This document shows positions 1 to 8,535 of a stretch of 62,301 nt of DNA, piece by piece. Below the pieces are notes generated by a model. The model ran no database searches and had not been told where the DNA came from. It worked only from the letters and a program-made list of their open reading frames with translations. Made by a program: the position numbers and the translations under genes. The stretch lies in assembly GCF_003001815.1 (NCBI RefSeq), contig NZ_PVMZ01000042.1:1-62301 (forward strand), given 5' to 3'. The stretch comes from Actinoplanes italicus. GTDB taxonomy: Bacteria; Actinomycetota; Actinomycetes; Mycobacteriales; Micromonosporaceae. Numbering within the stretch: the first letter of the stretch is position 1; each line of letters starts with the position of its first letter.

Positions 1-95
1 ATCGCTTCTTTCCCACGCTCTCCATGATGCTGGACATCCTCCCGGAGACCCCAGGTCCCCTGATCTTGGATGTCCGTCAAAACGGGGCAGGCCCA

Positions 96-200
96 GACGT
101 CTTGCGTGGTGATGTGTGGCTCGCGGGTGGGCGCGGGTTTCCACGCTGCCGGGTGGGACGTCTTGCGTGGTGATGTGCGGCTTGTGGGTGGGCGCAGGTC
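96..200. repeat. imperfect tandem direct repeat, 61-bp period
   Basis: Two copies beginning GACGTCTTGCGTGGTGATGT lie at 96 and 157, and the similarity runs for about 44 bases in each. The copies differ at a few positions only. They sit in the non-coding stretch 1-209, downstream of the thioesterase gene that ends at 210 on the minus strand. No function is evident. Confidence 0.6.
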
Positions 201-209
201 ACCACACGG

Positions 210-602
210 TCAGTCGCCGAGGGCCCGGGCGATGAAGCGCTGCCGGTCGAGGACGACGCGCTCGATGCGGACCTCGGCGGCCAGCGTGTCGCCGTCGTGC
301 ACGGTCACGTCGAAGAACAGTTTCGGCCCGTCCACCTTGGTCAGCGTGGCCTGCGCGGCCACCCCGCGGCCGAGCGGCGTCGGCGCCCGGTGCTCGATCT
401 CGGCCCGGCTGCAGACCGTGGTGATGCCGCCGGGGATGAGGCGGGCGGTCGTGGCGACCGTCGCCGCCTCGGCCAGGGCCAGCACCCGCGGTGTGGCCAG
501 GACCGGCACGTCGCCGGAGCCGAGAAACTGGGCGGTGTCGGCGTCGGTGACCGTCAACTCGACCCGGGCGCTGAGACCGGGTGCGAACTCCGGAAGCTCC
601 AT
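210..602 (-). CDS. FlK-like hot-dog thioesterase
   Basis: A 130-residue protein of the fluoroacetyl-CoA-thioesterase (FlK)-like hot-dog family, probably a small acyl-CoA thioesterase acting in the cytoplasm. The N-terminal stretch with GSGDVPVLATPRVLALAEAA (residues 28-47) is the family signature: a glycine-rich loop followed by the long hot-dog helix. The rest of the single domain is typical in length. It lies 9 bases downstream of the PH-domain gene on the same strand, so it may be co-transcribed. The substrate cannot be told from sequence. Confidence 0.75.
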   Translation of the reverse strand: MELPEFAPGLSARVELTVTDADTAQFLGSGDVPVLATPRVLALAEAATVATTARLIPGGITTVCSRAEIEHRAPTPLGRGVAAQATLTKVDGPKLFFDVTVHDGDTLAAEVRIERVVLDRQRFIARALGD

Positions 603-611
603 TGGTAGAGC

Positions 612-2414
612 TTAAGACTGTTCGGGCCGCTGCCAGTACGTCTCGTCGACCGGATCGCCGGGCGGTTTCGCCTCCGAGGGGACGAAGCCGGGCGAAACCG
701 TTCCGGCGGAGCCTGGTGAGGCGGGCAGGGCGGAGCTGGGCGTAACCGTTCCGGCGGAGCCTGGTGAGGCGGGCAGGGCGGAGCTGGGCGTAACCGTTCC
801 GGCGGAGCCTGGCGAGGCGGGTGGGGCGGAGCCGGGGGAGACCAGGGCGGCACGGGCCTGGCGGGCGCGGGCGGCCAACTGGTCGGCGATCGCGTACGCC
901 TCGGTCAGATCCCGGTCGCGGGCCTCCCCGGCGCGTCCGCCGGCCGTGTCGGCGTAGACGGTGGCCAGCCCGAGTCGCCGTTGCAACGGACCCTGCACGA
1001 TCCGCACGCTCTGCATACGCGCGTACGGCACGAGCGTCATCTCCCGGGTCAGCCGCCCGGACCGGCTGACGAACACCGCACCGGCGAGCCCGGCGCCGTA
1101 GAACCGCAGCCCGAACGGGTGCAGCCACCGTGCCCGCAGCGGTGGTGGCGAGGTGGCCAGCCCGGCGATGTCGACGCCGGGCAGGGCGGCCGCCACCAGG
1201 GTGCGGGCCTGGGTCAGGTCGCCGACCGGCATGAGGCGGTCGGAGCCGCGGTCGTCGCCGGGCTCGGGGCCGGACATCCCGGCCACGTCCAGCGTCAGGT
1301 GCAGCCATCGCTTGCTGCGCCACAGCAGAGGCCAGGTGATCCGCACGGTCTGCACCCGGTGCGGCGGCACGACCTGGTTGCGGGTCTCCAGCAGCCCGTA
1401 GTTGACGACCAGCCGTTCACCGCGGAACAGCCGGAAATCCCAGTCGCGCAGCACACGCCGGATCGGCTGCAGCAGCACACCGGCCATCGCGGTGACCGTG
1501 CTGGCGATGCCGATGAAGGTCCACGTGCCCTCCATCACGAACTGCGTGATCACCCACGCCACGCCGAACGGCAGGAAGAACGCCTGCGGCGTGAGCAGCT
1601 GGCTGATCAGCAGGTCGCGGTTGCGCACCTGGAAGAGCGGGGGTTCCGCGACGGCGGGTGCGTCGGTGGCGGTGCCGGGGACCGCTGGGGAGACGGCCCG
1701 CGCGGACAGCGACAGCAGCCGCTCGCGCAGCGCGGTCGCGTCCCGGACGGTCAGGAAGGCGAGCGGCGCCTCGGTCTTGCTGCCGCCGACGACCTCGAGC
1801 CGGAGCTCGGCGAGTCCGCTGATCTGGGCGAGCAGCGGCCGGCGCACCTCGACGGCCTGGAGCCGGTCGAGTGGGATGGCCCGGTTGCGACGCCACACGA
1901 GCCCCTCGGCGATCCGGAGCTCGCGCCCGACGACGTGATAGCCCGTGTTCCACCAGCCGATGGCCGAGAAAATCCCCACGGCGACCGCGAGTCCGAGAAC
2001 GATCAGCGCGAAGTCGGTGGCCCCGACCCGCCCGAGGGTGTTCCAGGAGAGCGCCGCGGCGATCACGGCGATGCTCTTGGCACCCTTGAGCAGCGGGCTG
2101 AGCGGATGCAGCCGCTGACGGGCCTCGACCACCGGCGGGGCGGGAGGCGCGGCGCCCGGCGTCGGCCCGGGTGGTGGAGGAGCTTCGGCTCCCGGTGGGG
2201 CGGGAGGTGCGGCGTCCGGCGTCGGCCCGGGTGGTGGAGGAGCTTCGGCTCCCGGTGGGGCGGGAGGTGCGGCGTCCGCCGCGGATCCGGGCAGAGGAAG
2301 ACCCGTCGGCGGTACGCCCGGAGCCGGCGACCCGTCCGGCGGGGCCACGGCCGGTGCACCGGCGGGCAGATCGGCGTCCGGCGGCGTGGGATGGGGGAGC
2401 CCGGCGCTGGTCAC
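612..2414 (-). CDS. large bacterial PH-domain membrane protein (YdbT-like)
   Basis: A 600-residue membrane protein of the bPH_2 (DUF304, YdbT-like) family. I start it at GTG 2414, whose GTGA overlaps the stop of the upstream PH gene; a longer reading only adds a frame-shadow of that gene. The first 95 residues are proline/alanine-rich with near-identical PPGAEAPPPPGPTP repeats, then come paired membrane segments and several PH-like modules (for example GRELRIAEGLVWRRNRAIPL). The C-terminus carries three copies of a Pro-Ala-Ser-Pro-Gly-Ser-Ala-rich repeat. Family members with YdbS partners form two-gene operons of unclear role in membrane stress; the coupling here fits. Both low-complexity tails are visible as DNA repeats (about 700-830 and 2150-2280). 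Confidence 0.8.
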   Translation of the reverse strand: MTSAGLPHPTPPDADLPAGAPAVAPPDGSPAPGVPPTGLPLPGSAADAAPPAPPGAEAPPPPGPTPDAAPPAPPGAEAPPPPGPTPGAAPPAPPVVEARQRLHPLSPLLKGAKSIAVIAAALSWNTLGRVGATDFALIVLGLAVAVGIFSAIGWWNTGYHVVGRELRIAEGLVWRRNRAIPLDRLQAVEVRRPLLAQISGLAELRLEVVGGSKTEAPLAFLTVRDATALRERLLSLSARAVSPAVPGTATDAPAVAEPPLFQVRNRDLLISQLLTPQAFFLPFGVAWVITQFVMEGTWTFIGIASTVTAMAGVLLQPIRRVLRDWDFRLFRGERLVVNYGLLETRNQVVPPHRVQTVRITWPLLWRSKRWLHLTLDVAGMSGPEPGDDRGSDRLMPVGDLTQARTLVAAALPGVDIAGLATSPPPLRARWLHPFGLRFYGAGLAGAVFVSRSGRLTREMTLVPYARMQSVRIVQGPLQRRLGLATVYADTAGGRAGEARDRDLTEAYAIADQLAARARQARAALVSPGSAPPASPGSAGTVTPSSALPASPGSAGTVTPSSALPASPGSAGTVSPGFVPSEAKPPGDPVDETYWQRPEQS

Positions 2415-2926
2415 AGGCCCTCGGCCCGGTCCTCGCCGAGGGCGGTCAGACGGTCGCGCAGGCGGGACGCCTCGTCCGGCGGCAGGCCGGGCACGCGCGC
2501 GTTGCTGGCCGCGGCGGCGGTGTGCAGCTGGACGGTGGCGAGCCCGAACGCCCGCTCCAGCGGCCCGGCCGTGACGTCGACGTACTGCATCCGCGCGTAC
2601 GGCACGATGGACAGGTGCCGGACCACCAGACCGTGCCGGACCAGCAGGTCCTTGTCGCGCTCGGCGTATCCCCAGGCGCGGACCGCTCGGACGGCGACGA
2701 CGGCCCGCCAGACACCGAGCACCACCACGGCGGCCATGCCCCACAGCCAGGGTGAACCGCGGACGATCAGGTAGCCGGCGAGCAGGCCGCCGAGCAGCGC
2801 CACGGTCCACGCGGCGACCCCGATCAGGTGGACGACGATCAGCCGGGGGGAGACCGGGCGCCATGCGACGGTGCCGGGCCAGGGCTCCAGTGCATCGACG
2901 GCGATTGACGCAGACGGCTCGTTCAC
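2411..2926 (-). CDS. small bacterial PH-domain membrane protein (YdbS-like)
   Basis: A 171-residue bPH_2/DUF304 protein. Two hydrophobic segments (about residues 28-50 and 58-80) are followed by a single PH module with the family phrase VPYARMQYVDVTAGPLERAFGLA split around residues 108-130. It precedes and overlaps the 600-residue PH protein by four bases, the usual YdbS-YdbT arrangement, so the two probably act as one membrane complex. Biochemical function is unknown for the family. Confidence 0.8.
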   Translation of the reverse strand: MNEPSASIAVDALEPWPGTVAWRPVSPRLIVVHLIGVAAWTVALLGGLLAGYLIVRGSPWLWGMAAVVVLGVWRAVVAVRAVRAWGYAERDKDLLVRHGLVVRHLSIVPYARMQYVDVTAGPLERAFGLATVQLHTAAAASNARVPGLPPDEASRLRDRLTALGEDRAEGL

Positions 2927-2935
2927 AACTAGAGC

Positions 2936-3190
2936 CTAGGAGACGATCGCACCGTCCGACGAGGCGAAGGGAGTCACCTCACGCAGGAACCCGCGTACTT
3001 CGAGGAAGCCGCCCAGGGTGGCGCGGTGCTCGCCGCAGGCCAGCCACGTCTTCCGGCGCTCCGGGGTGTGGATTTTCGGGTTGTTCCAGTGGAGCTGCCA
3101 CTCGGCCGTGGCCCGGCAACCCTTCGCCGAGCACTGAGGTGCCAGCGGCGATGCCGCCGGGGGCTGGATCTGCAGGAAATCCTCGACCAT
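2936..3190 (-). CDS. conserved small zinc-finger-like protein
   Basis: An 84-residue protein resembling a widespread actinobacterial family often mislabelled acetone carboxylase. It shows Cys20 and Cys25, a second Cys-x-x-His at about residues 51-54 (ACGEH), and several aromatic residues between, compatible with a treble-clef metal site. It ends nine bases before the YdbS-like gene on the same strand and may share its transcript. No enzymatic activity can be assigned. Confidence 0.65.
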   Translation of the reverse strand: MVEDFLQIQPPAASPLAPQCSAKGCRATAEWQLHWNNPKIHTPERRKTWLACGEHRATLGGFLEVRGFLREVTPFASSDGAIVS

Positions 3191-3548
3191 GCCGTAACAC
3201 TACGGATGGGAGCAGAAAGTTTGAGCGCCGGGCGGCCACGGGGGAAGCCGCCCGGCGACGAGGCAAATGCTACACGCTTGGCAAGGTCGCGTGAGTACCC
3301 GGTGACGGTGCCCGATCCGGCGGATCGCGCAGAAAGATCCACACCTTCGGCCCATGGCACTCTGGGCTGCGAAGACACCACCGATCCGGCGATGATGACG
3401 CCCGGATGACGCGCGTGCTTTCTATGCTGCCGTGCAAAGGCCTCTGATCGGGCTCTTAGGAACCTCTCAGCCGTGTGCTGTTGGGTGTCGTGTAAGTCTT
3501 GAGCGTCGGCATCGAAGTGCCGGCGATCACGACCGTTGTGGAGGACCG
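3191..3548. other. divergent intergenic region upstream of moxR
   Basis: About 358 bases without a convincing gene, between the minus-strand zinc-finger gene and the + strand moxR operon. It holds a perfect 10-base inverted repeat, GCCGGGCGGC at 3228-3237 and its complement at 3247-3256, spaced by 9 bases. The moxR and zinc-finger promoters should lie here but no clear -35/-10 pair stands out. Confidence 0.5.
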
Positions 3549-4808
3549 GTGGCGCAGCCGAGCACGCCCGAGACCGAGACCAGCGCCGACGCCGACGTTC
3601 CGGTGCCGCCGGCGCGGGACGCGTCGCAGCTCGAGCGCGCCATGTTCGAGGTCAAGCGCGTCATCGTGGGTCAGGACCGGATGGTCGAGCGGATGTTCGT
3701 GGCGCTGCTGGCCCGCGGGCACTGCCTGCTCGAGGGTGTGCCCGGCGTGGCCAAGACCCTCGCGGTGGAGACCCTGGCCAAGGTGGTCGGCGGCACGTTC
3801 TCGCGGGTGCAGTTCACGCCCGACCTGGTGCCGTCGGACATCGTCGGCACCCGGATCTACCGGCAGTCCAACGAGCAGTTCGACGTCGAGCTCGGCCCGG
3901 TGTTCGTCAACTTCCTGCTCGCCGACGAGATCAACCGCGCTCCGGCGAAGGTGCAGTCGGCGCTGCTCGAGGTGATGGCCGAGCACCAGGTGTCGATCGG
4001 CGGCAAGAGCTACGACGTGCCCGACCCGTTCCTGGTGATGGCCACCCAGAACCCGATCGAGCAGGAGGGCGTCTACCCCCTGCCCGAGGCGCAGCGGGAC
4101 CGGTTCCTCATGAAGATCATCGTGGGGTATCCGACCGACGCCGAGGAGCGGGAGATCGTCTACCGGATGGGCGTGAGCGCCCCCGAGCCGAAGCAGATCT
4201 TCACCCCGGCCGACCTGCTGGCGCTGCAGCGCCGCGCCGACCAGGTGTTCGTGCACAACGCGCTGGTCGACTACACGGTCCGGCTGGTGCTGGCGACCCG
4301 CGCACCGGCCCAGCACGGCATGCCCGACGTTGCCCAGCTCATCCAGTACGGCGCGAGTCCCCGCGCCTCGCTCGGCATCGTCCGGGCCACCCGCGCCCTG
4401 GCCCTGCTGCGCGGCCGTGACTACGCGCTCCCGCAGGACGTGCAGGACATCGCGCCGGACATCCTGCGGCACCGGCTGGTGCTCAGCTACGACGCGCTGG
4501 CCGACGACATCCCGGCCGACCACGTCGTGGCCCGGATCATGCAGATGGTCCCGCCGCCGCAGGTCTCCTCGCGTCAGGGCTCGCCGAACGGGCAGCCGGC
4601 CCAGCCCGGCCAGGCCCCGCCGATCCAGCCGGCACCGCCCGGCCCGCTGACCCCGATCGCCGCCGGCCAGCCGCACCCCGCGCAGTACGTCGCCGGTCCG
4701 CCGCTCTCCGGTCCGCCCGCGGCCCAGCCGACCAGTGGTGTTCCGGCGGCGGTCTACGAGAACGGCCGCCCGCAACAGCCGGGCGGCAACTGGCCCGGCC
4801 AGTCATGA
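3549..4808 (+). CDS. moxR: MoxR-family AAA+ ATPase
   Basis: A 419-residue AAA+ ATPase of the MoxR (RavA/APE2220) class, thought to act as a chaperone with partner VWA-domain proteins. The Walker A loop is GVPGVAKT (residues 63-70) and the Walker B is LLADEIN (about 123-129); a sensor-1 ATQNP lies further on. I choose GTG 3549 because a GGAGG lies four bases upstream (3540-3544) and the ATPase domain begins soon after; the open frame extends further upstream without a good start. About 80 C-terminal residues are a proline/glutamine-rich tail. The gene overlaps the DUF58 gene by ATGA. Gene order matches Mycobacterium moxR1-Rv1480-Rv1481. Confidence 0.93.
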   Translation: MAQPSTPETETSADADVPVPPARDASQLERAMFEVKRVIVGQDRMVERMFVALLARGHCLLEGVPGVAKTLAVETLAKVVGGTFSRVQFTPDLVPSDIVGTRIYRQSNEQFDVELGPVFVNFLLADEINRAPAKVQSALLEVMAEHQVSIGGKSYDVPDPFLVMATQNPIEQEGVYPLPEAQRDRFLMKIIVGYPTDAEEREIVYRMGVSAPEPKQIFTPADLLALQRRADQVFVHNALVDYTVRLVLATRAPAQHGMPDVAQLIQYGASPRASLGIVRATRALALLRGRDYALPQDVQDIAPDILRHRLVLSYDALADDIPADHVVARIMQMVPPPQVSSRQGSPNGQPAQPGQAPPIQPAPPGPLTPIAAGQPHPAQYVAGPPLSGPPAAQPTSGVPAAVYENGRPQQPGGNWPGQS

Positions 4809-5818
4809 CGGCGCCGGGCGCCCCGATGTCCGTCGCCCCGGACGAGGCGGCCCGGGCCGAGGCTGTCCTGGCCAAGCTGCAGCTGCTCGTCACCCGCAAA
4901 CTCGACGGCCTGCTCCAGGGCGACTACGCCGGCCTGCTCCCCGGTCCGGGCAGCGAGGCCGGTGAATCCCGGGAGTACCGGCCCGGCGACGACGTGCGGC
5001 GGATGGACTGGCCGGTCACGGCCCGGACCACGATGCCGCACGTACGCCGCACGGTCGCCGACCGCGAGCTGGAGACCTGGCTGGCGGTCGACCTGTCGGC
5101 CAGTCTCGACTTCGGCACCGCGAAGTGGCTGAAACGGGACCTGGTCATCGCGGCCGCCACGGCGATGGCGCATCTCACCGTCCGGGGCGGCAACCGGATC
5201 GGGGCCGTGGTGGGCACCGGGTCCGGCGTACCGGAAAGGGAACCCACCGGGAGCTGGTGGCGCCGCAAGGCGGCCGCGAAGGCCGAGCCGCCACCCTCGT
5301 CCCCGGTCCTGCGTCTTCCGGCGCGGCCCGGCCGCAAGGAGGCCCAGGGACTGCTGCGGGCGATCGCCGGAACCCGGATCCGGCCCGGGCGCACCGACCT
5401 GGGCGCCCTGATCGACATGCTGAACCGGCCACCCCGGCGACGCGGCGTGGCCGTGGTGATCTCCGACTTCCTGGCGCCGGTGGAGGGCTGGGCCCGGCCG
5501 GTGAAGAAGCTCGGGGTCCGGCACGACGTGCTGGCCATCGAGGTGGTCGACCCGCGTGAGCTGGAGCTTCCCGACGTCGGCGTGCTTGCGCTCGCCGACC
5601 CGGAGTCCGGGATGCTGCACGAGGTGCAGACGTCCGATGCGAAACTGCGCCGGCGGTACGCGGAGGCGGCCGGGGAGCAGCGTGCCGCGATCGCCCGCGC
5701 GCTGCGGGCGGCCGGGGCCGCTCACCTGCGGCTGCGCACCGACACCGACTGGCTGCTCGACATGGTCCGCTTCGTGGCCGCTTCGCGCCACGCCCGTACC
5801 CGAGGGACCACACGATGA
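4805..5818 (+). CDS. DUF58 domain protein
   Basis: A 337-residue DUF58 protein, the usual partner of MoxR ATPases. The region RPGDDVRRMDW (about residues 58-68) is the DUF58 hallmark, and the following WLAVDLSASLDFG resembles a VWA-like MIDAS strand. It overlaps moxR upstream and the VWA gene downstream by four bases each, so all three should be made in stoichiometric amounts. The family role is probably in assembly or maturation of metal-containing or envelope complexes, but the client here is unknown. Confidence 0.9.
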   Translation: MTAPGAPMSVAPDEAARAEAVLAKLQLLVTRKLDGLLQGDYAGLLPGPGSEAGESREYRPGDDVRRMDWPVTARTTMPHVRRTVADRELETWLAVDLSASLDFGTAKWLKRDLVIAAATAMAHLTVRGGNRIGAVVGTGSGVPEREPTGSWWRRKAAAKAEPPPSSPVLRLPARPGRKEAQGLLRAIAGTRIRPGRTDLGALIDMLNRPPRRRGVAVVISDFLAPVEGWARPVKKLGVRHDVLAIEVVDPRELELPDVGVLALADPESGMLHEVQTSDAKLRRRYAEAAGEQRAAIARALRAAGAAHLRLRTDTDWLLDMVRFVAASRHARTRGTTR

Positions 5819-6765
5819 TCCGTTTCCTGGAGCCGTGGTGGCTGCTGACGCTGCTGCCGGTCCTGGCCATGGCCGGGACGTACGTCTGGCGGCAGTTCCG
5901 CAAGCGGCAGTACGCGATGCGGTTCACCAACGTCGACCTGCTGCGCACGCTCGCCCCGAAAGGCCTGGGCTGGCGCCGGCACGTGTCGGCGGCGGCGTTC
6001 CTGCTGATGATGGGCGCGCTGGCGGCCGCGACCGCCCGGCCGTCGGTCGACACCGAGGAGCCGCTCGAGCGGGCCACCGTGATGCTGGCCATCGACGTCT
6101 CGCTGTCGATGCAGGCCGAGGACGTCGAGCCGAGCCGGATCGAGGCGGCGCAGGAGGCGGCCAAGGCATTCGTCAGTGAGCTTCCGTCGACGTACAACCT
6201 CGGCTTGGTCTCTTTCGCCAAGGCGGCGAACGTGCAGGTGGCGCCGACGAAGGACCGTTCCGCGGTGATCGCGGCGATCGACGGGCTGACGCTGGCCGAG
6301 GCGACCGCGACCGGTGAGGCGGTGTTCACCTCGCTGGACGCGATCCGGATGGTGCCGTCGGACGGCGCGGACGGTGCGCCGCCGGCCCGGATCGTGCTTC
6401 TCTCCGACGGTTACCGCACGTCGGGCCGGTCGATCGAGGACGCGGCGACCGCGGCCGCGCAGGCCAACGTGCCGGTGTCGACGATCGCGTTCGGCACCGA
6501 CACCGGTGTGGTCGACATCCGCGGCTCGGTGCAGAAGGTGCCGGTCGACCGGCTCTCGCTGCAGGATCTGGCCGACAACACGAAGGGCTACTTCTACGAG
6601 GCCGCGTCGGTCAGTGAGCTGAAGCAGGTGTACGAGGACATGGGCAGCTCGATCGGGCATCGCACCGAACCACGCGAGGTGACGCAGTGGTACGCCGCGG
6701 CCGGCCTGCTGCTGGGGCTGGCCGGTGCCGCGATGAGCCTGTTGTGGACGTCTCGCCTGCCCTGA
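5815..6765 (+). CDS. VWA-domain membrane protein (Rv1481-like)
   Basis: A 316-residue membrane-anchored von Willebrand A protein, third member of the MoxR-DUF58-VWA operon. Two N-terminal membrane helices (about residues 8-24 and 60-78) precede the VWA domain with an intact MIDAS DVSLSMQ (about 99-105); a last helix closes the C-terminus (about 288-310). Such proteins are proposed substrates or adaptors of MoxR. In mycobacteria the next genes are Rv1482c and fabG1-inhA-hemH; here the prophage intervenes. Confidence 0.9.
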   Translation: MIRFLEPWWLLTLLPVLAMAGTYVWRQFRKRQYAMRFTNVDLLRTLAPKGLGWRRHVSAAAFLLMMGALAAATARPSVDTEEPLERATVMLAIDVSLSMQAEDVEPSRIEAAQEAAKAFVSELPSTYNLGLVSFAKAANVQVAPTKDRSAVIAAIDGLTLAEATATGEAVFTSLDAIRMVPSDGADGAPPARIVLLSDGYRTSGRSIEDAATAAAQANVPVSTIAFGTDTGVVDIRGSVQKVPVDRLSLQDLADNTKGYFYEAASVSELKQVYEDMGSSIGHRTEPREVTQWYAAAGLLLGLAGAAMSLLWTSRLP

Positions 6766-6770
6766 CGAAA

Positions 6771-6857
6771 TCAGGGGGTGTTGTGGGCGAGGACGAACAG
6801 CACGACCACCCAGGCGGACAGCAGGGTGAAACCGAGGGGCGCGACGAAGTTCTTCAT
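6771..6857 (-). CDS. 28-residue single-pass membrane peptide
   Basis: ATG 6857 opens a 28-residue frame, starting MKNFVAPLGFTLLSAWVVVL and ending in AHNTP before a TGA. Residues 6-24 form one hydrophobic helix with a positively charged N-terminus. It ends five bases past the stop of the VWA gene on the opposite strand, so the two genes converge. A weak GGAAG lies 11 bases upstream of the start. The regular membrane-peptide pattern suggests a real small gene, but no family is recognised. Confidence 0.45.
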   Translation of the reverse strand: MKNFVAPLGFTLLSAWVVVLFVLAHNTP

Positions 6858-7319
6858 GACGAAACCGACTTCCGCTGGTGACTGAGCTCGGGCTGGGTCA
6901 CTTCGCGGCCGGAACCACCGCACGCGTCGAGGCCGGCCTGTGCGGGCCGGTGGCGTGCGGAGGGAGATCTGGTCAGCGGTCAGAAACGCTGACGAGCGTC
7001 CCGGCCACGACTGGGAGGATCGCTATCTCGCACAGCGATCACCTCCGTACGTCGTCGGGCCTGGGAACCGGTTGGGAGCGTACTCCTTAATCGCAACTTT
7101 GCACACGACCACCCCTTCGGGTCACCCGACCGGACGAACGGACGACCACCGGCCCAAAACCGGCCCTTACTCCGGCGGACGTCGTGATTCCGTACGACCC
7201 GTATCAGCCGTTCCGGTGACCCAGCGCAAGCCAAAGGCGCTCCGACCGCTTGGTCGCCGGGGTGATCGGCCGATGCCCCGATGATCGCCGACGCTCAGGA
7301 TCAAGAGCAGGAGGCGATC
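6858..7319. other. intergenic region holding two hairpins and probably the left prophage boundary
   Basis: No convincing gene. Hairpin 1 pairs GTCAGC (6972-6977) with GCTGAC (6988-6993). Hairpin 2 pairs GGAGG-ATCGCT (7014-7024) with AGCGAT-CA-CCTCC (7034-7046), with a two-base bulge. Neither is followed by a T-run. The left attachment site should lie between these and the integrase start at 7320, because everything from the integrase onward is phage. An AGGAGG at 7308-7313 serves the integrase. Confidence 0.5.
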
Positions 7320-8141
7320 ATGGACGACACCGACATCGACCCGATCCGCGACTACCTGCTCTTCCGTGAAGACGGCGCCCTCGGCATTCGGCCGCTCGGC
7401 GACAACTCACTCGGCCACTACGAGGCCATCCTGCGGCGCATGGACATCGAGCTGGACGGCGGCATCCTCGGATCGTCAACCGACAGCATCCGCGCCTGGA
7501 TCTGCCGGCCCGGCCGGAGCGCAGCCACCCGATCGAACTACATCGCCATCGTCCGCGGCTACGTGCGGTGGGCAGTCGCCAACCGATGGGTCGACTACGA
7601 CGTCACCGTCTGGCTGCCGAACGTCCCAACGCCGCCGGCCCGGCCGAAGCCGTGGCCTGAGGATGCTCTGGCCGACATCCGGGCGCGAGCCGCCATGCCG
7701 TGGGCGCTCGCCATCGACCTGTCCTCGTATGGCGGCCTGCGGTGTATCGAGATCTCCCGGCTGGACCGTGAGCACGTCACCGAGCGGGTCACCCGCCTGT
7801 GGGGTAAGGGCAACAAATACCGGGACGTGCCGACCCACCCGAACATCTGGGAACGGGTGCAGCACATGCCAGCCGGGCCGCTGATGGTCGGCGCCCGCAC
7901 GAAAAAGCGGATGACTCCGAACAGCATCTCCGTCGGCGTGCGGCAGCATCTGAAGGCGCTCGGCTACGCCGGCTTCCACAACCACATGGGCCGGCACCGG
8001 TTCGGTACCCGCACTTACCAGACGTCCGGGCACGACATCCGGGCCGTTCAGGAACTCCTCGGTCATTCCAGCATCGCGACGTCGCAGCGATATGTCGACG
8101 TCGCTGAGGGCGCGTTGGCCAGCGCGGTTGCCGCCCTGTAG
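7320..8141 (+). CDS. int: tyrosine recombinase (phage integrase)
   Basis: A 273-residue tyrosine recombinase that should integrate and, with an excisionase, excise the prophage. Residues about 1-105 form the SAM-like core-binding domain; the catalytic domain has Arg141 (GGLRCIEI), His222-x-x-Arg225 (HMGRH), His249 in LLGHSS and the nucleophile Tyr258. I start at ATG 7320 behind AGGAGG (7308-7313); an upstream ATG at 7281 lacks a ribosome site. It is the only long + strand phage gene at this end and points into the element, with a strong terminator right after it. Confidence 0.95.
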   Translation: MDDTDIDPIRDYLLFREDGALGIRPLGDNSLGHYEAILRRMDIELDGGILGSSTDSIRAWICRPGRSAATRSNYIAIVRGYVRWAVANRWVDYDVTVWLPNVPTPPARPKPWPEDALADIRARAAMPWALAIDLSSYGGLRCIEISRLDREHVTERVTRLWGKGNKYRDVPTHPNIWERVQHMPAGPLMVGARTKKRMTPNSISVGVRQHLKALGYAGFHNHMGRHRFGTRTYQTSGHDIRAVQELLGHSSIATSQRYVDVAEGALASAVAAL

Positions 8142-8151
8142 GCACAATGAA

Positions 8152-8188
8152 GCGCCACCCCACCTTCCTTGTCTAGGTGGGGTGGCGC
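8152..8188. terminator. bidirectional hairpin terminator after int
   Basis: A perfect 14-base stem, GCGCCACCCCACCT at 8152-8165 with its complement at 8175-8188, and a 9-base loop. It lies between the convergent integrase and resolvase-like genes and can stop transcription from both sides. Confidence 0.8.
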
Positions 8189-8202
8189 CTCGCGGGAAGG
8201 TG

Positions 8203-8535
8203 CTACTCGCGACGCAGCCGTCGGGGGCGACGACTCCGGTCGGGGTCGGGGGAACCCGGTCGCGTTGGGCGGATGGCGAGTTGGGGGGCGTCGCCAACAA
8301 ACTCGACTCTGGGGCCGCGGGGGTCGACGTTGTCTCGGCGGGCGATGACGACCTGGGCGGTTCCGTCGGCGAGCATGCGGAGCCCGTCTTTGTAGGTGCG
8401 GACGATGCCCGCGAATGTGTAGCCGGCTTCGGCGCAGTGGGTCATGCACTGCGCGAAGTACTGCGCGGTGATCTCTCCCTTCGAGACGGGCACGAAGACT
8501 ACGGCGGCTTCGGGCGGGCTGTTGGTGTCGGTCAC
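8203..8535 (-). CDS. small resolvase-like domain protein
   Basis: A 110-residue protein starting at GTG 8535. The central part (CMTHCAEAGYTFAGIVRTY then DGTAQVVIARRDNVDP) resembles the catalytic-domain fold of serine recombinases as found in short actinobacterial proteins, but the N-terminal segment carrying the catalytic serine and the DNA-binding part are absent. The C-terminus is arginine/proline-rich. It is therefore unlikely to be an active recombinase; a regulatory or remnant role is possible. It converges on int. Confidence 0.45.
   Translation of the reverse strand: MTDTNSPPEAAVVFVPVSKGEITAQYFAQCMTHCAEAGYTFAGIVRTYKDGLRMLADGTAQVVIARRDNVDPRGPRVEFVGDAPQLAIRPTRPGSPDPDRSRRPRRLRRE

Noticed and set aside
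981..2774. 597-residue + strand frame opposite the PH-domain genes
   Set aside because: Composition is a high-GC shadow rich in Arg, Gly and Pro without any domain; the minus-strand genes are clearly real.
6878..7284. Several + strand frames of 70-114 residues in the gap left of int
   Set aside because: Arg/Gly/Pro-rich shadows without ribosome sites; the region is better explained as intergenic with hairpins.
7281..7319. Upstream start for the integrase at ATG 7281
   Set aside because: No ribosome site, and AGGAGG is perfectly placed for ATG 7320.
7047..7319. tRNA gene as integration target
   Set aside because: No cloverleaf-compatible sequence or TTCGA-type T-loop in a tRNA context was found on either side of the prophage.
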